Shown here: positions 53,689-62,862 of the stretch, piece after piece
Layout of the letters: each line of letters begins with the position of its first letter
Position numbering within the stretch: position 1 is the stretch's first letter
DNA from: Bauldia sp.
Lineage (GTDB): Bacteria; Pseudomonadota; Alphaproteobacteria; Rhizobiales; Kaistiaceae
Length of the DNA: 64,000 nucleotides
Direction of reading: 5' to 3'
Assembly: GCA_026126065.1 (NCBI GenBank)
Contig: JAHCJY010000001.1
Coordinates: 248,001 to 312,000, forward strand
Notes under the pieces: generated by a model
What the model was told of the DNA's origin: nothing
What the model saw: the letters and a program-made list of their open reading frames with translations, nothing else
Databases searched by the model: none
Translations under genes and position numbers: made by a program

Positions 53689-53906
53689 TTCGACCTCGCA
53701 GGAGCAGAATGGAGGCAGCACGCTTGGCGATCCTGCCGTCCAAGGTCAAGCCTGCTGTGGCGGAAAGCGTACCGTTCGTGCATTGCGACCGGCGGATGTG
53801 CCGAAGCGGTCACACATTCGGCAGCTTGACGTGGGAGCCGTCGCGGCGAGACAACCAGCGATGGAAGCGGCGCTGACGGCCGCGCCGGCGAATCGCGAGA
53901 CCTGAC

Positions 53907-54989
53907 ATGCGTTCGAGGCTGAAGAGAATCCTGCTGGCGCTCGGCATCCTTGGCGGCCTTGCCACTTCGGCAGCCGGCGAGCCGGCGCTCCTCGTTGCCC
54001 GGGATGCCGACACGACGGTCTATCTCTTCGGCACGATCCACTACGTCCCCTGCGCGGCCGCCGATCTCGAAACCGAGTTCGGCCTTCGCGTCGGCGGGGA
54101 AGCAACGGCGGCGACGGGCTGCGCCGACTGGATGTCCGATGCAGTACAGGCGGCGCTCGGCGAGGCGGACGAACTCTGGATCGAGACGCTCGACGTCGTG
54201 GACGGAGTCGTCGATCCGGCAATGGTTGTCGAGCTCATGATGTTCGACGGACGGGAGCGGCTGACCGACTATGTGCCGGAGGCCGAACTTCGCGCCATTG
54301 CGGAAGCGATCGCGGGACCGTTGTCGGAGGACGCCTTGGCCGAACTCGACACCCTGAAGCCATGGGTCGTCACATCCCTGTTCGCGGAGGTGCTGCTCGT
54401 CCGCGGCGCCGCGTCGGCGACGGCAGGTGTGGATCTGACCCTGGTACAGCTGGCGGAGGAGCAGGGCACGCCGCTGCGGGGCTTCGAGACCGCGGAAGAC
54501 CAGATCCGTGCCCAGGCTTCGATCCCTCTCGAAATGCAGGTGGGCGATCTCCGTTCGCTTGGGGTCTTCGCCCGCCGCGGCATCGATGCCGCGCCTATTG
54601 TCATGTGGATGTTCGGGAAGATCTGGGCGGCATGGCTCGAGGGCGACCTCGAGACGGCGGGCTTCCTGGCGATGGCCGACGACGAGGCGTTCCTGGAGCG
54701 GTATGCCGCCGAGCTGGAGGCGCTGCTCGGCATCGGCGCCGCGGAACTCGTTGCGATGACGGCCGAGATGAACGCCGGCTATGTCGGGCTCGATCCCGCG
54801 CAGCGGGCCATCGTCGAGTACGAGGCGATGATCGCGCAACGGAACCGCAACTGGATGCCGGCCATCCGTTCAATGCTGAACGGTCCGGGAACCTACTTCG
54901 TCGCCGTCGGTGCGGCGCACCTCACGGGCGATGCCGCCATCCAGGCGCTGCTCGCCGCCGAAGGCGTAACGGTCGAACGCGTCCAGTAG
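53907..54989 (+). CDS. TraB/GumN family protein
   Basis: 360 residues with a signal peptide (MRSRLKRILLALGILGGLATSAAG). The family motifs are YLFGTIHYVP near 42 (G-x-x-H), DELWIETLD, LRGFETAEDQI near 200, R-N-x-x-W (RNRNWMPAI) near 315, and the closing YFVAVGAAHLTGD near 332. The fold is related to erythromycin-esterase/Tiki metalloproteases. It is probably periplasmic with a metal-dependent hydrolase activity; substrate unknown. Confidence 0.87.
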   Translation: MRSRLKRILLALGILGGLATSAAGEPALLVARDADTTVYLFGTIHYVPCAAADLETEFGLRVGGEATAATGCADWMSDAVQAALGEADELWIETLDVVDGVVDPAMVVELMMFDGRERLTDYVPEAELRAIAEAIAGPLSEDALAELDTLKPWVVTSLFAEVLLVRGAASATAGVDLTLVQLAEEQGTPLRGFETAEDQIRAQASIPLEMQVGDLRSLGVFARRGIDAAPIVMWMFGKIWAAWLEGDLETAGFLAMADDEAFLERYAAELEALLGIGAAELVAMTAEMNAGYVGLDPAQRAIVEYEAMIAQRNRNWMPAIRSMLNGPGTYFVAVGAAHLTGDAAIQALLAAEGVTVERVQ

Positions 54990-55017
54990 CGCGGGGCGGT
55001 CATTCGCCCGAAACAAC

Positions 55018-55040
55018 AAGCCCCGCCGGCGGCGGGGCTT
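55018..55040. terminator. Bidirectional terminator between the TraB/GumN gene and mtkB
   Basis: A perfect 10-bp stem (55018-55027 with 55031-55040; AAGCCCCGCC) with a 3-base loop, followed by TTT on the plus strand. It separates two converging genes. Confidence 0.88.
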
Positions 55041-55066
55041 TCCTCGCGATCACAAGGGCTGTCCGC

Positions 55067-55957
55067 CTACGCGGCGACCTTCAGCACGCGCGCCATCGTG
55101 GCGCCGATGTCCGACGGCGTCGGGGCGACATGGACGCCGGCGGCCTTGAGGATCTCGACCTTCTCCTGCGCGCTCTCGCCGACCGATGAGACGACGGCGC
55201 CGGCGTGGCCCATGCGGCGGCCCTTGGGGGCCGAAAGGCCGGCGATGTAGGCGACGACGGGTTTCGTCATCTTCTCCTTGATGTACGCGGCCGCCTCGAC
55301 TTCCTGCGGGCCGCCAATCTCGCCGATCAGCACCACCGCGTCCGTGTCGGGATCGGCCTCGAACAGCTCGAGGATATCCTTGTGCGACGAGCCGTTGACC
55401 GGATCGCCGCCGATGCCGACCGAGGTCGAGATGCCGATCCCGTAGGCCCGCATCTGCGCGGCGGCTTCATAGCCGAGCGTGCCGGACCGGCCGACGACGC
55501 CGACGCGGCCGGGTAGGTAGATGTGCGGCGGCATGATGCCCATCATGCCCTCGCCGGGCGTGATGACGCCGGCGCAATTGGGGCCGACGAAGCGCATGCG
55601 CTTCTCGACGGGGAAGCGGCGGAGGAAGCTCTTCACCTGCACCATGTCCTGGGTCGGCAGGCCGTCGGTGATGCAGACGCAGAAGGTGATGCCGGCGTCG
55701 GCGGCTTCCATGATCGAGTCGGCCGCGCCCGAGGGCGGGACGAACACGATCGAGGCGGTGGCGCCGGTCTGGGCGACCGCTTCCTTCATGGAATCGAACA
55801 CCGGAAGGTTGAGGTGCGTCGCGCCGCCCTTGCCCGGCGTGACGCCGCCGACCACGCGCGTGCCGTGGGTGATCATGTCAGCCGCGTGGAACGTGCCGAT
55901 CCGGCCGGTGATGCCCTGGACGAGGACCTTCGTATCCTTGTTGAGGAGGACGGACAT
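55067..55957 (-). CDS. mtkB: Malate-CoA ligase (malate thiokinase) subunit beta/alpha-type, MtkB
   Basis: 296 residues from the ATG at 55957. CoA-binding Rossmann domain [15 protein letters not shown] near 12 and [11 protein letters not shown] near 40. The phospho-histidine lies in [12 protein letters not shown] near 245. It is related to succinyl-CoA synthetase alpha (SucD). Two features favour the malate enzyme: the insert around [20 protein letters not shown], which matches known MtkB and not SucD, and the gene order mcl-mtkA-mtkB. The enzyme makes malyl-CoA from malate, CoA and ATP in the serine cycle. It starts 4 bases after mtkA. Confidence 0.88.
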   Translation of the reverse strand: MSVLLNKDTKVLVQGITGRIGTFHAADMITHGTRVVGGVTPGKGGATHLNLPVFDSMKEAVAQTGATASIVFVPPSGAADSIMEAADAGITFCVCITDGLPTQDMVQVKSFLRRFPVEKRMRFVGPNCAGVITPGEGMMGIMPPHIYLPGRVGVVGRSGTLGYEAAAQMRAYGIGISTSVGIGGDPVNGSSHKDILELFEADPDTDAVVLIGEIGGPQEVEAAAYIKEKMTKPVVAYIAGLSAPKGRRMGHAGAVVSSVGESAQEKVEILKAAGVHVAPTPSDIGATMARVLKVAA

Positions 55958-55961
55958 CGGC

Positions 55962-57149
55962 CTAGCTCGCCTTCTTCTGGGACTGGAAGCCGCGCCAGGC
56001 CGCGACCGCCTTGGTGGCGGCGTCGGCAAGCGAGTCGGCGATGATGATCGGGTAGGGGGCGGCGCGGAGGATCGCCATGCCCTGCTCGACGTTCGTGCCT
56101 TCGAGGCGGACGACGAGCGGCACGGGAACCTTCACTTCCTCGATCGCCTTGATGACGCCCTCGGCGACCCAGTCGCACCGGTTGATGCCGGCGAAGATGT
56201 TGACGAGGATCGCCTCGACGTTGGCGTCCTGCAGCACGGCGCGGAACGATTTCGCCACGCGCTCGGGCGAGGCGCCGCCGCCGATGTCGAGGAAGTTCGC
56301 AGGCTCGCCGCCGGCGAGCTTGATCATGTCGAGCGTCGCCATCGCAAGGCCGGCGCCATTGATGATGCAGCCGATATTGCCGTCGAGCCCGACATAGGAG
56401 AGGCCGCCATCATTGGCGAATGTCTCGCGCGGATCCTCCTGCGTCTTGTCGCGCAGTTCGGCAAGGTCCGCGTGGCGGAACAGCGCGTTCTCGTCGACGG
56501 ACATCTTTGCGTCGAGCGCGAGGATCGTGCCCTGCTTGGTCGAGACCAGCGGGTTGATCTCGAGCATGGTCGCGTCGCTCTCGACGAAGGCCTCGTAGCA
56601 GCCGAGGATCGCTTCAGCGGCCTTGCCGAGCATGCCCTTGCCGAGGCCGAGCGCGATGGCGATCTGGCGGGCGTGGAACGGCCGCATGCCGAGCGCCGGG
56701 TCGACCGACATCCGGACGATCTTCTCCGGATGCGTGTTGGCGACCTCCTCGATGTCCATGCCGCCGGCGGCCGAGGCGACGACCATGGTCATCTCCGTCT
56801 TCCGGTCGATGACGAACGAGAGGTAGTACTCGTGCTCGATGTCGGTCGCGGCCTCAATGTAGACGCTGCCGACGAGCTTGCCCTTCGGCCCCGTCTGGAT
56901 GGTCGCCAACGTCATGCCGATGAGCGCTTCGGCAGCGCTCCGGACCTCGTCCTCGCTCTTCGCCAGCTTGATGCCGCCGGCCTTGCCGCGCGCGCCCGAG
57001 TGGATCTGCGCCTTGACGGCCCAGCGCTCGCCGCCGACCTCGCGGGCCGCCGCGACGGCGTCATCGGGCGTGTAGGCGATCCCGCCCTTCGCGACCGGTA
57101 CGCCGAAGCGCGAGAGGACTTCCTTCGCCTGGTACTCGTGAATGTCCAT
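55962..57149 (-). CDS. mtkA: Malate-CoA ligase (malate thiokinase) ATP-grasp subunit, MtkA
   Basis: 395 residues. ATP-grasp fold like Suc[18 protein letters not shown] at the N-terminus, [20 protein letters not shown] near 45, MLEINPLV near 195 and [29 protein letters not shown] near 265. It forms the other half of the ligase with MtkB. The MtkA-like wording of several blocks (for example IYIE-A-x-D and NRCDWVAEG) and its place between mcl and mtkB favour malate over succinate. Succinyl-CoA synthetase is the alternative. Confidence 0.88.
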   Translation of the reverse strand: MDIHEYQAKEVLSRFGVPVAKGGIAYTPDDAVAAAREVGGERWAVKAQIHSGARGKAGGIKLAKSEDEVRSAAEALIGMTLATIQTGPKGKLVGSVYIEAATDIEHEYYLSFVIDRKTEMTMVVASAAGGMDIEEVANTHPEKIVRMSVDPALGMRPFHARQIAIALGLGKGMLGKAAEAILGCYEAFVESDATMLEINPLVSTKQGTILALDAKMSVDENALFRHADLAELRDKTQEDPRETFANDGGLSYVGLDGNIGCIINGAGLAMATLDMIKLAGGEPANFLDIGGGASPERVAKSFRAVLQDANVEAILVNIFAGINRCDWVAEGVIKAIEEVKVPVPLVVRLEGTNVEQGMAILRAAPYPIIIADSLADAATKAVAAWRGFQSQKKAS

Positions 57150-57159
57150 GATGGCTCCG

Positions 57160-58122
57160 TCAGGCGGCCGTGGCGCGCTTGTGCGCTGCGGCCTCGATGG
57201 CGTCGTTGACGATGAGGACGTTGCGGGCCATGCGCTCGGACGCGGCGTCGATCATCTTGCCGTCGAGCGCGGCGGCGCCCTTGCCCTGTGCCTCGGCCTC
57301 CTTCAGCGCCAGCACGATGCGCTTCGCCTTGTCGACCTCGGCGGCCGACGGCGAGAACACTTCGTTGGCCAGCGCGATCTGGCTCGGATGGATCGCCCAC
57401 TTGCCCTCGATGCCGAGCGCGGCGCCGCGGCGGGCGGCCAGCCTGAAGCCGTCCGGATCCTTGAAGTCCCCGAACGGCCCGTCGATCGCGCGGAGGCCAT
57501 AGGCCCGGCAGGCCACCGTCATGCGCGACAGGGCAAAGTGCCACTGGTCGCCGGGATAGTCAGGGTTGAGGCCGCCGATGTTGACCGTCCTCGCCTTGTT
57601 GCTGGCGGCGTAGTCGGCGACGCCGAAATGCAGCGCCTCGAGCCGGCCGTTCCACGACGCGATCGCCTCGACATTGGCCATGCCGAGCGCGGTCTCGATC
57701 AGCGCTTCGAGGCCGACCTTGTTCGAAAGGCCCTTTGCCATCTCGATCTGGTTGACCATCATCTCGATGGCGTAGAGGTCGGACGGAACGCCGACCTTGG
57801 GCACCAGCAGCGTGTCGATCTTCGACCCCGCCTGCTCCATGAGATCGACCACGTCGCGATACATGTAATGGGTGTCGAGGCCGTTGATGCGGACGGACAT
57901 CGTCTTGCCGGCGCCGCGCCAGTCGAGGTCGTTCAGCGCCTGGATGATGTTCTTCCGCGCCTGCTCCTTGTCGGGCGGCGCCACGGCGTCCTCGAGATCG
58001 AGGAAGATGAAGTCCGTGTCGCTGGCGAGCGCCTTCTCGAACATGCCCGGGTTCGACCCCGGCACGGCGAGCGTGCTGCGCTGGACGCGCGGTTTGCGCA
58101 GATGATTGACGGTGTGGCTCAA
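57160..58122 (-). CDS. mcl: Malyl-CoA lyase
   Basis: 320 residues from a TTG at 58122, placed behind GGGAGGAG and giving the family start [20 protein letters not shown]. HpcH/HpaI aldolase fold with [22 protein letters not shown] (metal Glu and Asp), [28 protein letters not shown], and [10 protein letters not shown] near 265. It cleaves malyl-CoA to acetyl-CoA and glyoxylate, or runs in reverse, in the serine cycle and ethylmalonyl-CoA-linked routes. It is the first gene of the operon, 10 bases before mtkA. Confidence 0.92.
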   Translation of the reverse strand: MSHTVNHLRKPRVQRSTLAVPGSNPGMFEKALASDTDFIFLDLEDAVAPPDKEQARKNIIQALNDLDWRGAGKTMSVRINGLDTHYMYRDVVDLMEQAGSKIDTLLVPKVGVPSDLYAIEMMVNQIEMAKGLSNKVGLEALIETALGMANVEAIASWNGRLEALHFGVADYAASNKARTVNIGGLNPDYPGDQWHFALSRMTVACRAYGLRAIDGPFGDFKDPDGFRLAARRGAALGIEGKWAIHPSQIALANEVFSPSAAEVDKAKRIVLALKEAEAQGKGAAALDGKMIDAASERMARNVLIVNDAIEAAAHKRATAA

Positions 58123-58374
58123 AAAGACGCTCCTCCCGACGGCCGTTTCGGCACGGCACTCCTCGCGGGCGGGGTTTGGCCCCCCGGTCCACGGCCTGCG
58201 CACCTCTTACCAGTCGATGAACGGTCCGCCAATGCGCTGTTGCCGCACGGGGTCCTGCAGCCAGAGCAGGGCGACCGCGGTTGCTTTTCGGTTGCCGCGC
58301 CGCGGCGTTTGAGGCCTTGTGGCCCGGTTGTCGCGGCAGGGAATACGGGAGTCCGCCACAGGCGGCACAAAGGC

Positions 58375-59391
58375 ATGTCGCAACGGCTCATCCGCATTCA
58401 CCCGCTCGGCGGCATCGGCAATCAGACGTTCCAGCTGATGTTCGCGGAGGCCATCCGGCTCGCCCTCGGCGACGTCGCCGTGACGGGACACGACCTTGCC
58501 GCGTGGAACCTTCGCGGCGACCCGGCGACGCGCCGGCGGGCGGTGGCGATCGAGTGCCGCGCCCACGCCATTCCGCTCACGGCGATCGTGGATTTCATGC
58601 GGACGGTGCCGGATGTCGAGGTGAGCATCCGTTCGGTCGCCCTGCGGTACGCCTATTATCGTGGCCATCGCGCGCACTTTTCCAGGCTCTTCCGCAGCCG
58701 GGGGGAAGCCCGGCCGGTCGGGCCGGGCGAACTCGCAATCAGCATTCGCCTCGGCGATATCCTCGTCAGCAAGCACAGCGAATATTTCCCCTTGCCGCTC
58801 GTCTGGTACGAGCAACTGGTCGACGAGACCGGTCTGTCGCCGGTGTTCATCGGACAGGTCGGCGACGATCCCTACAGCACTGCCCTCCGCCGCCGATTTC
58901 GTGGCGCGCGTTTCGTGGAGCCCACATCACCCGAGGTGGATTTCGCCACGCTCCGCGGCGCCCGCCACGTCGCGATCAGCATCAGTACCTTCGCGTGGCT
59001 CGCGGCATGGCTGTCGGAGGCGGCGGAGACGATCCATCTGCCGGTCGCCGGCCTGTTCCATCCCGGCGCGCGGCCGGATATCGACCTGCTCCCGCTCGGC
59101 GACGACCGCTATCGCTTCCACCAGTCGGACCTGCATCACTGGAAGGGAACGGCGGCGGAGATCGAGACCCTGATCGCCGGTGACGACCGCCTCTTGCCCG
59201 CCAGCCATGCCGAACTCGCCATGCGCTTTGCACCGCACGTCGGCACCGAGGGCGTCGGGCTGGCGGATGTCCCGGTAAGTCTCGGCCCGGGCGGACTTCG
59301 CGCGCTGCCGCAAACCGCGTCGCCACGACTGTCCCGCCGGGTCCTCGCCACGATCAGGCGGCGGCTGGCCTCACCACCCGGCGCGGCATGA
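58375..59391 (+). CDS. GT11-like (alpha-1,2-fucosyltransferase type) glycosyltransferase
   Basis: 338 residues from the ATG at 58375; the long frame upstream is antisense to mcl and mtkA. HPLGGIGNQTFQLMFAEAIRL corresponds to the G-G-L-G-N-Q-x-F-Q start of GT11. ISIRLGD near 122 stands where the family has H-x-R-R-G-D. PVFIGQVGDDP and DFATLRGARHVAISISTFAWLAAWL near 185-215 match the donor-binding motifs II and III. It probably adds a deoxyhexose or other sugar to a surface glycan. The missing His in motif I makes the sugar uncertain. It overlaps the patatin gene by four bases. Confidence 0.72.
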   Translation: MSQRLIRIHPLGGIGNQTFQLMFAEAIRLALGDVAVTGHDLAAWNLRGDPATRRRAVAIECRAHAIPLTAIVDFMRTVPDVEVSIRSVALRYAYYRGHRAHFSRLFRSRGEARPVGPGELAISIRLGDILVSKHSEYFPLPLVWYEQLVDETGLSPVFIGQVGDDPYSTALRRRFRGARFVEPTSPEVDFATLRGARHVAISISTFAWLAAWLSEAAETIHLPVAGLFHPGARPDIDLLPLGDDRYRFHQSDLHHWKGTAAEIETLIAGDDRLLPASHAELAMRFAPHVGTEGVGLADVPVSLGPGGLRALPQTASPRLSRRVLATIRRRLASPPGAA

Positions 59392-60533
59392 CGCGGCCGG
59401 ATGCCGCCGCGCCCAGTCGTAGCATCCTCGCGCTCGATGGCGGCGGCGTACGAGGCGTCCTTTCACTCGCCTTCCTCGAGCGGATCGAAGCCCTGCTGGC
59501 CGAGAGCGCCGGCCGTCCGGTGTCCCTGGCCGAAGCGTTCGACCTCATTGGCGGGACGTCCACGGGAGCGATCATCGGCACCGCGCTCGCGCTCGGCCTG
59601 CCGGCGCGGGAAATCCGTGCGATCTACTTCAGCCTCGTGCCGAAAGTGTTCGTCCGCTCGCGCTTTCGCCTTCGGCTGATCCAGACCATGTTCGACGCCC
59701 AGGCGCTCCAGACGGAGATCGGAAGGCTCGTCGGCGACCGCCGGCTCGAATCGCCAGACCTGCGAACGTTTCTCGCCATCGTCATGAAGCGGCTCGATAC
59801 CGGCAGCCCGTGGCTGGTCACCAACAATCCTGCGGCCAGGTACTGGGCCGACCCGGCCGACGGCGCCTATGTCGGCAACCGGCACTACCGGCTCGTCGAC
59901 CTTCTCCGGGCCTCGACGGCCGCCCCCTACTACTTTGCCCCGCACGCGGTGCCGGTGGCCGAAGGGATGCCGCCGGGGCTCTTCGTCGACGGCGGGATGA
60001 CGCCGCACAACAACCCGGTGCTCGCATTGCTCCAGCTGGCAACGATCCCGGCCTATGGCTTCCGCTGGCCAACGGGCGTTGACCGCCTGCGAATCGTTTC
60101 GGTCGGCACGGGTCTCTACCGCATGCGCCTGAGCGCCGCGTCAGCCCGACGGATGCCGGCAGCCGTGCTTGCGGTCGAGGCGCTCCGCAGCATGGCGGCG
60201 GATGGCAGCGATACAGCCACCACGATGATGGAGCTCCTCGGCCGCAGCGACACCTCGTGGCCGCTCAACAGCGAATCCGGTGACCTGACCGGCTTCGGCC
60301 TGACGAGCGAGCCGCTGTTCTCGTTCGCACGCTACAATGTCCGCCTGGAGCGCGAGTGGCTTCAGCGCGAACTCGACATCGCCATCACGGAGGAGGAACT
60401 CGACGAGATTGCCCGGCTCGACAATCCGGGCGGCATCGGACGCCTCTACGACATCGGCGTTGCCGCAGCCGAAAAGTTCGTCCGGCCGGAGCACCACGCG
60501 TTGCCGATGAAGCGCGCAGCAAGGCCGACGTGA
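59388..60533 (+). CDS. Patatin-like phospholipase
   Basis: 381 residues. The ATG at 59388 overlaps the glycosyltransferase stop (ATGA). Oxyanion motif ALDGGGVRGV near 15, nucleophile elbow GGTSTGAI near 54 and the dyad Asp in FVDGGMTPHNNP near 198. A Ser-Asp lipid acyl hydrolase, probably cytosolic or membrane-associated. Similar in layout to CBASS-type and Pat-family lipases, but no nucleotidyltransferase or sensor gene is adjacent. The coupling to a glycosyltransferase suggests glycolipid or lipid turnover. Confidence 0.9.
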   Translation: MTRPDAAAPSRSILALDGGGVRGVLSLAFLERIEALLAESAGRPVSLAEAFDLIGGTSTGAIIGTALALGLPAREIRAIYFSLVPKVFVRSRFRLRLIQTMFDAQALQTEIGRLVGDRRLESPDLRTFLAIVMKRLDTGSPWLVTNNPAARYWADPADGAYVGNRHYRLVDLLRASTAAPYYFAPHAVPVAEGMPPGLFVDGGMTPHNNPVLALLQLATIPAYGFRWPTGVDRLRIVSVGTGLYRMRLSAASARRMPAAVLAVEALRSMAADGSDTATTMMELLGRSDTSWPLNSESGDLTGFGLTSEPLFSFARYNVRLEREWLQRELDIAITEEELDEIARLDNPGGIGRLYDIGVAAAEKFVRPEHHALPMKRAARPT

Positions 60534-60887
60534 TTCCCACTCAGAGACCCAGCAGGATCATGCGCCGCTTCCGGGCAGAGGGCTGACGCTCCCATGCACC
60601 ATGCGTGGCCGTTCGGCACGCGCGGCAACCTTCATTTTTCGTCATTGCCGGGCTCGACCCGGCAACCCATGATGACGCGCCCCGCGGGCGACCGATGAGG
60701 GTTGTTCCTGGAGATTCGGCCACGTGACACGCGTCATCATGGGCCACCGGGTCGAGCCCGGTGGTGACGAAGTGGGTGGATGGGGAGCGGGAACCGCGCC
60801 GGCGCCCTCGGCAGCCCGTTCTGAGCGAAGGTCGTGCGTGGCGCCAGGCGACTCCGCCTCGGGCTCGGACGCCGCGGAGCGACCGTC
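60534..60887. other. Intergenic stretch holding two palindromic repeats
   Basis: No gene is seen in this 350-base gap. Its middle holds two inverted elements at 60641-60679 and 60730-60768, listed separately. The rest is featureless. It should also include the promoter of the downstream membrane-protein gene. Confidence 0.55.
60641..60768. repeat. Pair of palindromic intergenic repeat elements in inverted orientation
   Basis: Each unit is about 38 bases with a core of two 8-base arms around a 5-base loop: 60645-60665 (TTGCCGGG…CCCGGCAA) and 60744-60764 (CCACCGGG…CCCGGTGG). Their outer ends are inverse copies (CATGATGACGCG at 60668-60679, CGCGTCATCATG at 60730-60741). This form is a familiar dispersed intergenic palindrome in alphaproteobacterial genomes. 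Confidence 0.75.
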
Positions 60888-61358
60888 GTGAGCCCGCTCG
60901 ACGCCTTCCCCGATCTCGGCCCCGAGACGGCGTCGCTGCCCGGGGACGACGCGCGCGCGCGACTTGGACGGGCGTGGGAGTACCACTCGGCGATGGACCT
61001 CCTGCTCCAGCACCGGCTCAACACATTCATCGTGGCGCAGGCCTTCCTCGCCGGCGCCTTCTTCACCTCGCACGTTCCGGCCGAGCCGAGCGGATTCCTG
61101 ATCTCGGCGCGCATCGCGCTCGTGGTGCTGGCGATCGCGTATTCGCTCGCCTTCATCTTCCTGTCGGCGCGGATGGTGGCGGGCCTCGACCGGCTCAAGG
61201 GTGTGCTCATCCACGACCCGGTGTTCGCGCTCTACTACTTCCCGGGCGGGAAAGCCGCCCCGGGCGAGCGCCGGATCCGCTGGCTGATCCCGCTGATCCC
61301 CGCCGCGGCGCTCCTGTTCTGGCTGGCCGTCGCGGTCGTCGGCGGCGTCTTCCGGTAG
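60888..61358 (+). CDS. Membrane protein of unknown function
   Basis: 156 residues from a GTG at 60888 after a GGAG box; the longer frame runs into the repeat region. A soluble lead with an amphipathic helix (RLGRAWEYHSAMDLLLQHR) precedes three hydrophobic segments: LNTFIVAQAFLAGAFF, ALVVLAIAYSLAFIFLSA and a C-terminal LIPLIPAAALLFWLAVAVV. There is a loop with FALYYFPGGKAAPGERR between the last two. It looks like small SLATT- or RipA-like membrane proteins in layout but cannot be assigned. Confidence 0.68.
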   Translation: MSPLDAFPDLGPETASLPGDDARARLGRAWEYHSAMDLLLQHRLNTFIVAQAFLAGAFFTSHVPAEPSGFLISARIALVVLAIAYSLAFIFLSARMVAGLDRLKGVLIHDPVFALYYFPGGKAAPGERRIRWLIPLIPAAALLFWLAVAVVGGVFR

Positions 61359-61574
61359 GGACGACGAGGCGGAGGTCACGGCCACGGTCGCCTTCCTGAT
61401 GCGCGGCCTCGGCATTCCGGAATGATGCCCCGCCACGGGAAGCCTGGCGCACCGCCTTGGTCACAGATCGTGCCACCGCCGCTATCGCGTTGACGCGGCG
61501 TGGGCGCCAGTAGCCGGCCGGACGGTGCCAGGACAAGGTCGAACCCGTCGTTGGCGTGCTCTTGCCGGCCCCGC

Positions 61575-62789
61575 TCAGACGTCGAACTGCGCCATCACGT
61601 CGTTGAAGGTCCGGCGCTTCCGGATCAGGCGGTGGCTGTCGCCGTCGACAAGGACCTCGGGGGGGATCAGGCGGAGATTGTAGTCGCCGGCCTGGGCAAG
61701 GCCGTAGGCGCCGGAATCCATGATGGCGAGGACGTCGCCCTCCTTCGCCGACGGCAGGATACGGTCGCGCGCGAGGTAGTCCGACTCCTCGCAGAGATTG
61801 CCGCAGACATCGACGCGCTCGGTCTCCCGGTCCGCGCCCGTGAGGTTGAGGATGCGGTGGTATGAATTGTACAGGGCCGGCCGGATGAGGTGGTTGAACC
61901 CGGTGTCCGTGCCGATGAATACGCGGCCGGTCGAGCCGATCTTGCGGTCGTGGACCGTCGTCAGGATCGCCGAGCTCTCGGCAACGAGGTAGCGACCGGG
62001 CTCGAATCCGATCTCGTAGTCGCGGCCCGAATGGGTCTTGTGGCTGCGGAGGAGGTGGCGGATTCCCTCGCCCAGAGCGTCGACGTCGAGACGGTGGTCT
62101 TCCAGCCGGTAGGGAATCCCGAAGCCGCCGCCGAAATCGAGCATCGTCACGTCAGGGAAGGCCTTCGCGATCACGACGAGCGCCTCGGCCGCGGCCACGA
62201 ACGGCTCGGGGTCGAGCCAGTTCGACCCGATATGCTGCTGGAGGCCGGTGATCTTCACGCCGTGCGCGGCGCAGATCGCGCGCGCGTCGGCGAGCTGCGT
62301 GACGTGGATGCCGAACTTCGTCTTCGGCCCCGCGGTGAAGGTGTAGTGGTGCGAGGAGGCGCCGATGTCGCCGTTCACCCGCAGGCTCACTTCGGAATTC
62401 GGCTTTGCGACGCAGTAGCGCTGCACCGCGCCGAGCGAGCCGAGCACCATGCGCACGCCCTCGGCGATCGCGTAGCCCATGTCGGCCGGCGACATGGCGT
62501 TCTCGACATAGACGATGTGCTTCGGCTCGACGCCGAGCGTGGTGCCGAGCCGGATCTCCATCGGGCTCACGGCATCGATGCCGAAGCCTTCCTCCACGAT
62601 GAGGCGGACGATGTGCGGGTTGTAGTTGGCCTTGGGCGCATAGAAGAGCTTTGCACCGGCAAAGGCGCGGCGCAGCGCGCGGGCGCGCTCGCGGATGATC
62701 GCGGCATCGACGATGACGAGGGGGGTCTCATACTCCCGGACGAGGTCGCGCCACGCTCCGGTAGCAAGGTAGTCGTCGAGAACGCGCAC
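61575..62789 (-). CDS. lysA: Diaminopimelate decarboxylase-type PLP enzyme
   Basis: 404 residues from a GTG at 62789. Alanine-racemase-like barrel with the PLP lysine in FYAPKANYNP near 52, QQHIGSNWLDPEP near 185, the glycine loop FGGGFGIPY near 220, EPGRYLVAES near 265 and the active-site CEESDYLARDR near 325. It should decarboxylate meso-diaminopimelate to lysine. Some relatives act on ornithine or carboxynorspermidine; the G-N-L-C-E-E-S-D-Y motif and the length fit LysA-like enzymes but do not exclude a side branch. Confidence 0.85.
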   Translation of the reverse strand: MRVLDDYLATGAWRDLVREYETPLVIVDAAIIRERARALRRAFAGAKLFYAPKANYNPHIVRLIVEEGFGIDAVSPMEIRLGTTLGVEPKHIVYVENAMSPADMGYAIAEGVRMVLGSLGAVQRYCVAKPNSEVSLRVNGDIGASSHHYTFTAGPKTKFGIHVTQLADARAICAAHGVKITGLQQHIGSNWLDPEPFVAAAEALVVIAKAFPDVTMLDFGGGFGIPYRLEDHRLDVDALGEGIRHLLRSHKTHSGRDYEIGFEPGRYLVAESSAILTTVHDRKIGSTGRVFIGTDTGFNHLIRPALYNSYHRILNLTGADRETERVDVCGNLCEESDYLARDRILPSAKEGDVLAIMDSGAYGLAQAGDYNLRLIPPEVLVDGDSHRLIRKRRTFNDVMAQFDV

Positions 62790-62862
62790 AGCCCAGGCCC
62801 CGTCGTGATCGGAAGGCGCGACGGGTCGCGCAAGGACGGTGCGATGTCAATGCCCGGGGCGG

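Noticed and set aside
57142..58374. Long N-terminal extension of the glycosyltransferase frame
   Set aside because: The part before 58375 is antisense to mcl and has no similarity to glycosyltransferases; the inner ATG gives the family N-terminus.
59388..60533. Patatin gene as a CBASS effector
   Set aside because: No cyclic-nucleotide synthase of the CD-NTase type or ancillary gene lies beside it; its coupled neighbour is a glycosyltransferase.
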